Source: Accumulibacter appositus
Lineage (GTDB): Bacteria; Pseudomonadota; Gammaproteobacteria; Burkholderiales; Rhodocyclaceae
Strand: one strand, 5' to 3'
NCBI RefSeq assembly: GCF_035440685.1
Contig: NZ_DAORMW010000005.1
DNA length: 64,000 nucleotides
In this document: in pieces, positions 53,063-60,955 of the stretch
Layout: every line of letters starts with the position of its first letter
How positions within the stretch are numbered: the first letter of the stretch is position 1
The notes under the pieces: model-generated
The model's input: only the letters and a program-made list of their open reading frames with translations
What the model was told of the DNA's origin: nothing
Database searches by the model: none
Translations under genes and position numbers: made by a program

Positions 53063-55025
53063 CTGAAGTTCCTGCCAAACGACGACGCCTTTCCACTATC
53101 TTTCAATCACTTGCTTTGAAATCTGACTTCCGGCTTCTGACTACACCGTGATCTGTTCCAGGAGTTTCATGGCACGCTGTTGTTTGGCGGAGGGGGTGGT
53201 CAGGATGTCGAAGCTTGGCGCATCTGCTGCGGCCAGGGGTGTGCGGCAGGTATTGCGCACCAGGGTCGCCAGGTCGGCCATCAAGGTCGAGAAGCTGTGC
53301 ACCGGTGTGCCATCGTCAAGAATGTGCTGGGAGACTTTGGCCAGCGCGGTTTCCGAGCGCGTCGCCGGCGCCACCGGGTCGCGGGTCGCCTTGGCCTGCT
53401 GATCGGTATCGGCGAACATCAGTTCGCGCCAGGCCTCACGCATGTGCCACTCGACGTAGTACGCAAGCATGCACAGGAAGATGTGCGCACGCACCCGATC
53501 CGCCAGACGGTGATGAATCGGACGGACCTTCAGATCAATCGTCTTGAGTGAGCGGAAAGCGCGCTCGACATTGGCCAGCGACTTGTAGTTGCGCACACAG
53601 TCAGCCCCGGTCATTTCCGCGGCCGGTAGCGACGTGCGAATGATGTACAGGCCGTCCAGCGCCGCTTCCGCAGCGATACTGTCGGCCTTGCGCGTGAAGG
53701 AAAAACTCGTCTCGTCGATCAGCAGTTCGAAATGCTTCGCGACCTTGTACTGATTGACCACTTTACCGACGCACACGCCAATCGCATCCTGGCCGGCGAG
53801 CCGCCCGCCGGCCACTCGCACCTTGATCGCTTCGAGCTTGTTCTCGGTCGCACACAGCAAGGCTTCACGTTTGTGCGCGCGCAGCTTGGCCAGCTGCGGG
53901 TTTCGGCAGGCCACCAGGCGTTCGCCGGGATAGTCCGGCGAGCTCAGTTCGAGCAGATTGCGCTCGTCAAACAAGCCCAGCTGCAACTGTCCCTGTTCGA
54001 TCAATGGGCGGATCGAGACCCCCTTGAGCGCCGTGATCCAGCCGATGCCGTCGCTGTCGCGCATCTCCTGGATCGCCTTTTGCGAGATCATTCCCCGATC
54101 ACCCACCATCACCATGCGTTCGACGCCGAAACTCGTACGCAGGCGCTGTACTTCAGGCAGGAAGGTCGTGCTGTCCGCCGTATTGCCTTCATGCACCGAC
54201 ACCGCCACGGGACAGCCCCGCGCATCGGTGAGCAAGCCGTAGTTGACCTGCAGCATGCCGTGCTTACCATCGCGGTTGTAGCCGCGCTTGGCCAGCGGGC
54301 AGGTGGTCCCCTCGAAGTAGCTCGACGACAGGTCGTAGAGCACCAGGCCGCCGGCGCTCAAATGGCGCTTGGCAAGCTTCTTCTCGATCGTCGCCTGGCG
54401 TTGCAGCAGCCAGTCCATCGCCGCGTACAGGTCGTCCTCGTTCGCGTCGCTCACCGCGAAGTCCTCGGCCAGCGTCGTCGTGTGCCACCAGCGGGTCGTG
54501 GCCAGCTTGGTCTGCGGCGCCACGATGCGCGAAGCGATCATCGCCAGAACCAGATCACGCTCGCGGCACGGCTTGGAGGCAATCAACGACGCGAATCCCA
54601 GGCGTTGCATGGCCATTGACACGGCCTGCACCTGTCCGTGGGCGCGCGAGCGCTCGATCTCGAAGGCCTTTGCCAGCGGCACAAAGGTTTCGCCCTGCAA
54701 TGATCGACGAATGATATCGATCAGCGCATCGGGCAGATGCGACAGATTGCCCAGTGTCTCGTTCTTGACCATGCCGCCTTCGCGATAACTGCGACGCAGC
54801 AGGTGCGTGTGATAGACCCGATCCTTGTACTTGCGGGTCGTAGTGACGACGTGAGCGGTTCCAGTGCGAGCAGGCATGCTCATAAATATAGAACACAAAC
54901 CAGCGTATGTCAATACGCGTTAGTGACTACAAATAGAAGCCGGAAAACCGCCTTCTCGAACGACTTTCTCAGAAAAAACAGAGGCTTGGCGCCTCGATCG
55001 CAGTTGCGAGCGCTCGGAACTTCAG
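53063..55025. mobile_element. Complete IS1634-family insertion sequence
   Basis: The 1,963-bp element is bounded by CTGAAGTTCC (53063-53072) and GGAACTTCAG (55016-55025), a perfect 10-bp terminal inverted repeat. TCTAAC occurs directly outside both ends (53057-53062 and 55026-55031) and is the target-site duplication. Inside, a second inverted pair TTCCGGCTTCT (53128-53138) / AGAAGCCGGAA (54935-54945) frames the transposase gene. The intact duplication and intact transposase suggest recent insertion. Confidence 0.92.
53141..54883 (-). CDS. IS1634-family transposase
   Basis: The transposase has 580 residues from ATG 54883 (MSMPARTGTAHVVTTTRKYKDRVYHTHLL). It shows the IS1634 (IS4-superfamily) DDE plan: first Asp in GGLVLYDLSSSYFEG (about 184), second Asp in VMVGDRGMISQKA (about 262), and Glu in YKSLANVERAFRSLKTIDL. 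All catalytic residues and the full length are present, so it should be active. It is the only gene of the element. Confidence 0.95.
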   Translation of the reverse strand: MSMPARTGTAHVVTTTRKYKDRVYHTHLLRRSYREGGMVKNETLGNLSHLPDALIDIIRRSLQGETFVPLAKAFEIERSRAHGQVQAVSMAMQRLGFASLIASKPCRERDLVLAMIASRIVAPQTKLATTRWWHTTTLAEDFAVSDANEDDLYAAMDWLLQRQATIEKKLAKRHLSAGGLVLYDLSSSYFEGTTCPLAKRGYNRDGKHGMLQVNYGLLTDARGCPVAVSVHEGNTADSTTFLPEVQRLRTSFGVERMVMVGDRGMISQKAIQEMRDSDGIGWITALKGVSIRPLIEQGQLQLGLFDERNLLELSSPDYPGERLVACRNPQLAKLRAHKREALLCATENKLEAIKVRVAGGRLAGQDAIGVCVGKVVNQYKVAKHFELLIDETSFSFTRKADSIAAEAALDGLYIIRTSLPAAEMTGADCVRNYKSLANVERAFRSLKTIDLKVRPIHHRLADRVRAHIFLCMLAYYVEWHMREAWRELMFADTDQQAKATRDPVAPATRSETALAKVSQHILDDGTPVHSFSTLMADLATLVRNTCRTPLAAADAPSFDILTTPSAKQQRAMKLLEQITV

Positions 55026-55427
55026 TCTAACTTTGCCCATGTGGTCGCTTTCCGTGACCCTGTCGCCCAACGCATCTCCCGCCTCAGCTATCGGCCGGGA
55101 GCCACCGTTCTCGAAGACATCGCCCCAGAGGCGCTCACTTTCTAGGACGAGGCTTTCCCAGTCCGTCTGAAACTCCTCCCAAACCAATCTGTCGAGCCGA
55201 CTTGCACCATGCAGCCCCTTGACGCCACGCGCAAGTTCTTGCGGATCCAGAGAGGTAAGGTTATTGAGCTTCATTGCGACGCTGCCAGGCGTGCGGCCGA
55301 GGGCCTCGGCCAGCTCAATCACTTCCGGGGCACCGCTGCGCTGACGGCCGAACGGTATACGGCAGTATAGATTCATGGCCAGGAGGAGTTCGTCGCGCTG
55401 CCAGCCCTTGCCCTTGGATCTGGTCAT
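55026..55427 (-). pseudogene. HNH endonuclease gene, 5' half, split off by IS insertion
   Basis: From ATG 55427 the frame reads MTRSKGKGWQRDELLLAMNLYCRIPFGRQRSG and then EVIELAEALGRTPGSVAMKLNNLTSLDPQELARGVKGLHGASRLDRLVWEEFQTDWESL. This is the N-terminal DNA-binding region that precedes HNH_2 domains in such nucleases. It runs to ESDHMGKVR at the target duplication and then reads into the insertion sequence, stopping at 54969. The HNH core is on the far side of the element. Confidence 0.88.
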
Positions 55428-55740
55428 TGTTGTGATCTGCAAGACGGTAAAACCAAGTATCGGGTCGCATTGATCTCTTGTCGATGGTCCTCGAGAGGTG
55501 TCGTCGAAGTATCGCGTATTCGTAGCGATGCGTATCGCGCGTTGGGGTAGGGCACGGTGAGCGATGTCGTAGGGACTACCGCTTGCTCTCCGGCGTATCC
55601 TCGGAGTCCCTACGTTCCGCGTTCGCTAGTGCAGTGTTGCACGCAGAGTGGAACATATATACCCGCCACCACAGGGGTTTCGCGCTGCTTTCGGGCTCAC
55701 TGAGAGTCTCGTCGGCAAGGCGGCAGCACGTCAGCCCGCA
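55428..55740. other. Gap upstream of the split nuclease gene
   Basis: No gene is supported here. It should hold the nuclease promoter on the minus strand. A 50-bp segment near 55663-55710 (CCACCACAGGGGTTTCGCGC..., GCTTTCGGGCTCA) recurs in diverged form near 55933-55982, on the other side of the inverted-repeat element. Confidence 0.4.
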
Positions 55741-55866
55741 CGTCATTGCGAGGAGGCGCAGCCGACGCGGCAATCCAGTTCCATCCTCTCGCTATTTTCC
55801 GCAGCATCGACCACGTTAAGCAAAAACTCTGGATTGCCGCGTCGGCTGCGCCTCCTCGCAATGACG
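55741..55866. repeat. 126-bp element with perfect 38-bp inverted repeats
   Basis: The left arm is 55741-55778 (begins CGTCATTGCGAGGAGG, ends GGCAATCCAG). The right arm, 55829-55866, is its exact reverse complement. The 50 bp between are unrelated. Palindromic repeats with CGTCATTGCGAGGAG...GCAATCCAG are widespread in unrelated bacteria and resemble MITE- or REP-type elements. It has no coding capacity. Confidence 0.85.
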
Positions 55867-56077
55867 GTGTGTGGGGCATGAGCGCCGGGGGTGGCGACGA
55901 GGGTTGCGGCAGCATGGGACATGCGAATTTCAATCACCACAAGGTATTCGCCCTGCTTTCGGCAGTTGCCGAAAGGCTCATCAAGAATTCAGCACTACAC
56001 TAGCCCTTTTCGGACTTACGTGCCGCCTACTCGTTTCGCTTGTCATATACTGGCCTCTTGATGACTGCTGGTGTGCA

Positions 56078-56617
56078 TCACTTGCCGCACCACTGGCGCT
56101 CGCACGGTATACCATCGTTGTCTCCGTCCATCTGAACGGTGGGGCAGTTTTTCAAGAAGAAGGTGGTCTCAGCGCATGAAGTCATCTGTGAGCACTGAGT
56201 ACGGCCATCGCAGTGAAAGGCTGATGAAGCGGGTTGATCGTTCCGGTGAACTGCGGCGGGCGCATGCGGTATGGCACGTCGTGAATACTCCCCGTAAGCG
56301 TAGGCGGCCAAGGCAACAACGACAGCTATTGGAACCAAACGTCCAAAAAGGCTTGGCTGCTTGTGGCGACTACGGGGGGCGGGCCGTCGGCTAGTGAGGC
56401 GAACTACGCGATCAGGGCACAAGAGATTCTTTGCTCGCCTATTTCCATCCTTGTCGGTTTCAATCTCGAATGTGAGCGTCTCACCGATTGCGGGGCGTTG
56501 ACCATCCCGTGGGAATGCTGACACGTGGGCAAACACCTCGGCGTCACCCTTGGTGGGGGCGATGAAGCCAAATCCGCGTTCGTCATTCCATTTTTCGAGA
56601 GGGCCTTCGATGCGCAT
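56078..56617 (-). CDS. Cold-shock domain - TM - excalibur domain protein
   Basis: The 179-residue protein has an N-terminal cold-shock-like OB fold (residues 1-70: EGPLEKWNDERGFGFIAPTKGDAEVFAHVSAF, with RNP-like motifs GFGFI and VFAHV). A basic linker follows, then one TM helix (LVPIAVVVALAAYAYG). The C-terminal excalibur domain has paired Cys (TQCSQMTSCAETTFFLKNCPTVQMDGDNDGIPCERQWC) and the calcium-loop motif DGDNDGIPCE. The topology puts the nucleic-acid-binding part in the cytoplasm and the Ca-binding part outside. Such fusions are known, but the function is not. Confidence 0.85.
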   Translation of the reverse strand: MRIEGPLEKWNDERGFGFIAPTKGDAEVFAHVSAFPRDGQRPAIGETLTFEIETDKDGNRRAKNLLCPDRVVRLTSRRPAPRSRHKQPSLFGRLVPIAVVVALAAYAYGEYSRRAIPHAPAAVHRNDQPASSAFHCDGRTQCSQMTSCAETTFFLKNCPTVQMDGDNDGIPCERQWCGK

Positions 56618-56853
56618 AGGAAAGGCTGAAAAATAGCGTTTATCTGCCGCCTAAAAGCGTACGCCTCTGGCGGAAGTCGTGCCCGCTTAACCATTCTGGA
56701 TTAGAGCGCCGACGGGCCGGGGCCGTGGCGATTTTAGCCCACGTCGAGGAGCACCGCCCCTCTTTTTCAGGCAGCCCGGACTTCTCACGGAGCTATGCCC
56801 CACCACCGATCCCCAAGCAAGTTTCTTTACCTGCCTCCGGTGACAGGATCATC
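56618..56853. other. Gap between the cold-shock fusion gene and the toxin-antitoxin genes
   Basis: The promoters of both flanking units should be here. The frame upstream of the antitoxin start is open but does not read like an antitoxin N-terminus. Nothing else was recognised. Confidence 0.4.
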
Positions 56854-57057
56854 ATGGCCAAAGCCGGCAAGCCGATCTGTCGCCTCCTGCCCTTGGCAGC
56901 GGAAACCACGGACCCGAGGACACTCGGAATCTTGACCGGCAAGATACATGTACCAGATGGCTTCGATGATCCATTGCCAGAGCCACTGATCGACCTCTTC
57001 TACAAGGGGCCGATTTTCCCGAAGGAATCGACTGAGTCAGGCACGGGTGAGGGCTGA
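56854..57057 (+). CDS. Phd/YefM-like antitoxin, N-terminus apparently lost
   Basis: The C-terminal part is typical: SGDRIIMAKAGKPICRLLPL, then TLGILTGKIHVPDGFDDPLPEPLIDLF, which in the family wraps a VapC toxin. The N-terminal DNA-binding part normally reads like INIHEAKTHLSRLLE. Here the upstream open frame gives APPPIPKQVSLPASGDR, which no longer matches. The first internal ATG is 56854, giving 67 residues. Either the start is non-standard or the DNA-binding half has decayed. The stop abuts the toxin ATG. Confidence 0.65.
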   Translation: MAKAGKPICRLLPLAAETTDPRTLGILTGKIHVPDGFDDPLPEPLIDLFYKGPIFPKESTESGTGEG

Positions 57058-57444
57058 ATGCGCATTCTGCTTGATACGCATGTGCTGCTCTGGTCGCTGG
57101 GTCAACCTGAACACCTGCCGAGAGATCAGCGCGATACCTTGTGCAGGCGCGAGAATGAGGTCTATTTCAGCGCGGCCAGCATCTGGGAAATCGCCATCAA
57201 AACCGGGCTGAAACGCTTCGGCTTCAACTGCCGTCCCGATGACATTGCCGCGGCAGCCCGTGAAACCGGCTTCACCGAACTCCCGGTGTTGGCCCGTCAG
57301 GCGAGTCAGGTCGCGCAGCTACCGCCCATTCATGGCGACCCGTTCGACCGCTTGTTGATCGCCCAAGCGATGACCGTACGGGCAACGTTCGTTACCGCCG
57401 ACGCCATGCTGTGGCGTTACGGCGCGCTTGTTCAGGTGATTTGA
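57058..57444 (+). CDS. PIN-domain ribonuclease toxin (VapC-like)
   Basis: The 128-residue protein has the PIN acidic residues: LLDTHVLLWSL (Asp6), AASIWEIAIKTGLKR (Glu about 43), and the C-terminal GDPFDRLLIAQAMTVRATFVTADAML (two Asp). It is paired directly with the preceding antitoxin gene. It is expected to cut RNA, typically tRNA or rRNA, when free of antitoxin. Confidence 0.92.
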   Translation: MRILLDTHVLLWSLGQPEHLPRDQRDTLCRRENEVYFSAASIWEIAIKTGLKRFGFNCRPDDIAAAARETGFTELPVLARQASQVAQLPPIHGDPFDRLLIAQAMTVRATFVTADAMLWRYGALVQVI

Positions 57445-57574
57445 CGGCTACGACCCCCAACAGCTGGTCGCAAGGCGTCTCGGAAAATTCAGTGGTAGTG
57501 GGGACGGGCACAGCGAACCGCCCGGCAGCGGGAATCTGGACTAGCCGGAAAAAGCCAAGCAGCGACACCGACGG

Positions 57575-58003
57575 CTACTTGACGCGCTGCAGTTTCGGCC
57601 GCCCGGCAGGTGGTGGAGTCTTCGGAGGCTCGCTATCGTCGTCCGGGCCAGGCACGGCTTCGCCACCTTCCGTGCCAACCCCGGCCGCCGTAGTCTCGGG
57701 CTCGAACGCCATACCGGCGCCGTTCTCCTTGGCATAGATGGCGGCGACGTTGCCGATCGGAACCAGCAGGTCGCGGGCGACGCCGCCGAAACGGGCCTGG
57801 AAAGTTATCAGCTCGTTGCCGATCTCAAGGCGTCCGGTCGCTTCGTAGTCGACATTGAGGACGATCTGGCCATCGCGAACGTGTTCCATCGGCACACGCG
57901 TGCGCGCGTCGACGGTCACCGCCAGGTAGGGGGTGAAGCCGTTGTCGGTGCACCATTGGTGGATGGCGCGAATGAGGTAAGGTTTGGTCGACGGCAGATC
58001 CAA
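57575..58003 (-). CDS. sspB: ClpXP protease specificity-enhancing factor SspB
   Basis: The 142-residue protein starts at a TTG (58003) with GGGGAA upstream. The substrate-binding fold is STKPYLIRAIHQWCTDNGFTPYLAVTVD, GQIVLNVDYEATGRLEIGNELITFQARFGGVARDLLVPIGNVAAIYAKENGAGM. The flexible C-terminal tail ends with a ClpX-binding-type segment (PAGRPKLQRVK). It delivers ssrA-tagged proteins to ClpXP. It is downstream of sspA as in many proteobacteria. Confidence 0.95.
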   Translation of the reverse strand: MDLPSTKPYLIRAIHQWCTDNGFTPYLAVTVDARTRVPMEHVRDGQIVLNVDYEATGRLEIGNELITFQARFGGVARDLLVPIGNVAAIYAKENGAGMAFEPETTAAGVGTEGGEAVPGPDDDSEPPKTPPPAGRPKLQRVK

Positions 58004-58039
58004 GCTGTTTTCCCCGTGAAAGATGATCGACGACTGGCG

Positions 58040-58077
58040 GCGCGGGACGCCACCACGGCTCTGGCGGCGTCCCGCGC
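58040..58077. other. 12-bp perfect hairpin between sspA and sspB
   Basis: GCGCGGGACGCC (58040-58051) and GGCGTCCCGCGC (58066-58077) pair perfectly around a 14-base loop. There is no T tract. It could be a processing or attenuation site adjusting sspB relative to sspA, or an intergenic palindrome. Confidence 0.6.
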
Positions 58078-58087
58078 AAACCTGTGA

Positions 58088-58684
58088 CTACTTGCGCATG
58101 GCCTTTTCCGAGGGCGTCAGCGCGTCGATGAAGCCCTGACGGCTGAAGATGCGCTCGCCATACTTCAACAGCGGCAAGGCCGTTTTCGAAAGTTCGATGC
58201 CGTAGTGGTCGAGCCGCCAGAGCAAGGGGGCGATGGCAACGTCGAGCATCGAGAACTCTTCGCCGAGCATGTGCTTCTGCTTGACGAAGACCGGCGACAT
58301 CTCGGTAAGCCGGTCGCGGATCTGCTGGCGAGCACGCTCGGCCGTCTTGCTGTTCTTCTCCAGCGGCTCGATGTAGGCGAAGACCTCGCGCTCCATGGTG
58401 ATCAGCAGCTGGCGCGCGCGTGCGCGCATGATCGGGTCGGCCGGCATCAACTGCGGATGCGGGAAGCGCTCGTCGATGTACTCGTTGATGATGTTCGGCT
58501 CATACAGGATGAGATCGCGCTCGACGAGCACCGGCACGCGGCCGTAGGGGTTGATGATGGCGATGTCTTCGGGTTTGGCGAAGAGGTCGACATCGATCAC
58601 CTGGAAATCCATGCCCTTCTCGTAAAGGACGATGCGGCAGCGGTGACTGAACGGGCAGGTGGTTCCCGAATAGAGATTCATCAT
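58088..58684 (-). CDS. sspA: Stringent starvation protein A
   Basis: The 198-residue protein starts at ATG 58684 (MMNLYSGTTCPFSHRCRIVLYEKGMDF) and has a GST-like fold. Its thioredoxin-like domain is INPYGRVPVLVERDLILYEPNIINEYIDERFPHPQL and its helical domain ends RQGFIDALTPSEKAMR. In enterobacteria SspA binds RNA polymerase with sigma-70 during starvation and acid stress. It lies downstream of petABC, a common proteobacterial arrangement, though a dispersed repeat separates them here. Confidence 0.95.
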   Translation of the reverse strand: MMNLYSGTTCPFSHRCRIVLYEKGMDFQVIDVDLFAKPEDIAIINPYGRVPVLVERDLILYEPNIINEYIDERFPHPQLMPADPIMRARARQLLITMEREVFAYIEPLEKNSKTAERARQQIRDRLTEMSPVFVKQKHMLGEEFSMLDVAIAPLLWRLDHYGIELSKTALPLLKYGERIFSRQGFIDALTPSEKAMRK

Positions 58685-58700
58685 GATCAATACCCTTAAT

Positions 58701-58822
58701 GTGGAAGTCGCGTACGCGACTCACGAACCTCCCTTCGCCCCCTGCGGGAGAAAAGCCAGGGGAAGAGGGGGACGGTCATGACTTTCATGATCTTGGGTAT
58801 CTCGACATGTCATGACCGCTAA
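58701..58822 (+). repeat. Dispersed intergenic repeat, copy E
   Basis: GTGGAAGTCGCGTACGCGACTC opens the copy. CCTCCCTTCGCCCCCTGCGGG, GAGGGGGACGGTCATGAC and TTTCATGATCTTGGGTATC follow, closing with CATGTCATGACCGCTAA. The ends GGTCATGA and TCATGACC are inverted. It sits between petC and sspA, both on the minus strand. Confidence 0.8.
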
Positions 58823-58908
58823 AAACGAATCGGCATCGCGGCGGCAGCGGGCGCTTGTCGCGCCCTCGCCGGCGATGCCGTAGCCCGAAACTCGGCGTTA
58901 TGCTTCAG

Positions 58909-59619
58909 TTACTTGATATCTTTCCAGTAATTCTTCTTCATCTTGTAGGCGAAGCCGAAGAGCACAAACAGGAAGGCAAGGACACCGAAACCGAGCTGCT
59001 TGCGGAAGCCCGCTTCCGGCTCCGCCGCCCAGACCATGAAGCCGACCAGATCGGCAACAGTCTTGTCATACTCGGCGGGTGTCTGCGTACCGGGCGTCTC
59101 CAGCTCGAGATGATGCTCGCTGTTCAGCACCTGTATCCCCTGCAGCTGCCAAAGCACATGCGGCATGCCGACGTTCTCGTACACCAGATTGTTCCAGCCG
59201 GTCGGCCGTTTTTCGTCGCGGTAGAAGGAGCGCAGATAGGTGTACAACCAGTCGGCACCGCTGCCATCCTCGGAAGCACGCGAACGCGCGACCAGCGACA
59301 GATCGGGGGGCGTTGCGCCGAACCACTTCTTCTGCTCGGCTGGCCGGGCAGCAATGCGCATCGGCTGGCCGACTTTGTCGGCCGTAAACAGCAGGTGGTC
59401 CTTGATCTGCTGCTCGGTAAGACCGAGCTGGGTCAGGCGGTTGTAGCGCACGTAGCTCAAGCCGTGGCAGTTCATGCAATAGTTGACGAAAGTCCTGGCG
59501 CCGCTTTGCAGGGCGGCATTGTCGCGCTGTACCTCAGGAGCCTTGTCAAGATGGAGAGCTGCGCCACTGGCCAGGGCGATGGCCGGGGCGGCGAGCAATG
59601 CAGTGAGCAATTTTTTCAT
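58909..59619 (-). CDS. petC: Cytochrome c1 of the bc1 complex
   Basis: The 236-residue protein has a signal peptide (MKKLLTALLAAPAIALAS) and one haem site (FVNYCMNCHGLSYVRYNR). GQPMRIAARPAEQKKWFGATPPDLSLVARSR follows, with a C-terminal TM anchor (LGFGVLAFLFVLFGFAYKMKKNYWKDIK). The axial Met is probably in the VGMPHVLW region. It transfers electrons from the Rieske protein to soluble cytochrome c. It is the third gene of petABC. Confidence 0.96.
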   Translation of the reverse strand: MKKLLTALLAAPAIALASGAALHLDKAPEVQRDNAALQSGARTFVNYCMNCHGLSYVRYNRLTQLGLTEQQIKDHLLFTADKVGQPMRIAARPAEQKKWFGATPPDLSLVARSRASEDGSGADWLYTYLRSFYRDEKRPTGWNNLVYENVGMPHVLWQLQGIQVLNSEHHLELETPGTQTPAEYDKTVADLVGFMVWAAEPEAGFRKQLGFGVLAFLFVLFGFAYKMKKNYWKDIK

Positions 59620-59632
59620 TTTGTGCTTTCCT

Positions 59633-60952
59633 TTACATCGTCACGCGGTCGGGTTCCGGCTTGTACTTATCGATCTTCGACCACCACGGCATGGTCAGGA
59701 AGAACAGGAAGTAATAAGCGCTGAGAAGCTGTGCCACCGGAGCGCCCGGAATGACGCCGAAGAAAGCGTAGGACGGTGCTTTCGTGCCAAGGAAGCCAAG
59801 GATGAAAAAGGAGATCACGAAGATCGTCAGCAGGGTCTTGAAGATCGGGCCACGATAACGGATCGACTTGACCGGGCTGCGGTCCAGCCAGGGCAGGAAG
59901 GCCAGGATCACGACGCCGCCACCCATCGCCACGACACCCCAGAACTTGGCGTCGATGCCGAACAGCGGCCAGACCATGGCCCGCAGCAGCGAGTAGTAAG
60001 GCGTGAAGTACCAAACCGGCGCGATATGCGGCGGCGTCTTCAGCGGATCGGCGGGAATGAAGTTGTTGTACTCGAGGAAGTAGCCGCCGCCTTCGGGAGC
60101 GAAGAAGACGATGATCGAGAAGACCATCAGGAAGACCACGACGCCGACGATATCCTTCACCGAGTAGTACGGGTGGAAAGGGATGCCGTCGAGCGGAATG
60201 CCTTCCGGAGTCAAGCGCTTCTTGATCTCGACGCCGTCCGGGTTGTTCGAGCCGACTTCGTGCAGCGCCAGGATGTGCGCAGCGACGAGGCCAAGCAGCA
60301 CCAACGGCACGGCGATGACGTGGAACGAGAAGAAGCGGTTGAGCGTCGCGTCGCCGACGACGAAATCGCCGCGAATCCAGATCGAAAGGGGTTCGCCGAC
60401 CAGCGGGATGGCCGAGAACAGATTCACGATCACCTGCGCACCCCAGAAGGACATCTGTCCCCAGGGCAACAGGTAGCCCATGAAGGCCTCGGCCATCAGG
60501 CACAGGAAGAGCAGGGTGCCGAAGATCCAGATCAACTCGCGCGGCTGCCGATACGAACCGTAGAGCATGCCGCGGAACATGTGCAGATAGACGACCAGGA
60601 AGAACGCCGAGGCACCGGTCGAATGCATGTAGCGAATCAGCCAGCCCCAGGGAACGTCGCGCATGATGTACTCGACGCTGGCGAAGGCGACCGGAATACC
60701 ATCGGCGTTGAGCGAGGCGTCGGGCTTGTAGTGCATGACCAGGAAGATGCCGGTGACGATCTGAATGACCAGCACCAGCATCGCCAGGGAACCAAAGAAG
60801 TACCAGAAGTTGAAATTCTTCGGTGCGTAGTATTCGGAGAGGTGGCCGCGCCACATCGACGTCGCCGGGAAGCGAGCGTCAAACCACTCAAGCAGATTGC
60901 CCTGCAGGGAACCATCCGACTTGTACTTCTCGAAATTGGTATTCGACGCCAT
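59633..60952 (-). CDS. petB: Cytochrome b of the bc1 complex
   Basis: The 439-residue protein carries both cytochrome b domains. The haem-ligand histidines lie in helix B (YIMRDVPWGWLIRYMHSTGASAFFLVVYLHMFRGMLYGSY) and helix D (FFSFHVIAVPLVLLGLVAAHILALHEVG). The Qo motif appears as PEGGG/PP..IAPVWYFTPYYSLLRA instead of the plain PEWY. WGQMSFWGAQVIVNLFSAIP is typical. It is 3 bp after petA. Confidence 0.96.
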   Translation of the reverse strand: MASNTNFEKYKSDGSLQGNLLEWFDARFPATSMWRGHLSEYYAPKNFNFWYFFGSLAMLVLVIQIVTGIFLVMHYKPDASLNADGIPVAFASVEYIMRDVPWGWLIRYMHSTGASAFFLVVYLHMFRGMLYGSYRQPRELIWIFGTLLFLCLMAEAFMGYLLPWGQMSFWGAQVIVNLFSAIPLVGEPLSIWIRGDFVVGDATLNRFFSFHVIAVPLVLLGLVAAHILALHEVGSNNPDGVEIKKRLTPEGIPLDGIPFHPYYSVKDIVGVVVFLMVFSIIVFFAPEGGGYFLEYNNFIPADPLKTPPHIAPVWYFTPYYSLLRAMVWPLFGIDAKFWGVVAMGGGVVILAFLPWLDRSPVKSIRYRGPIFKTLLTIFVISFFILGFLGTKAPSYAFFGVIPGAPVAQLLSAYYFLFFLTMPWWSKIDKYKPEPDRVTM

Positions 60953-60955
60953 TGC

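Noticed and set aside
53732..54619. Long plus-strand frame of 295 codons inside the IS1634 element
   Set aside because: It is antisense to the intact transposase, starts and ends arbitrarily and has no domain; it reflects the high GC third-position bias.
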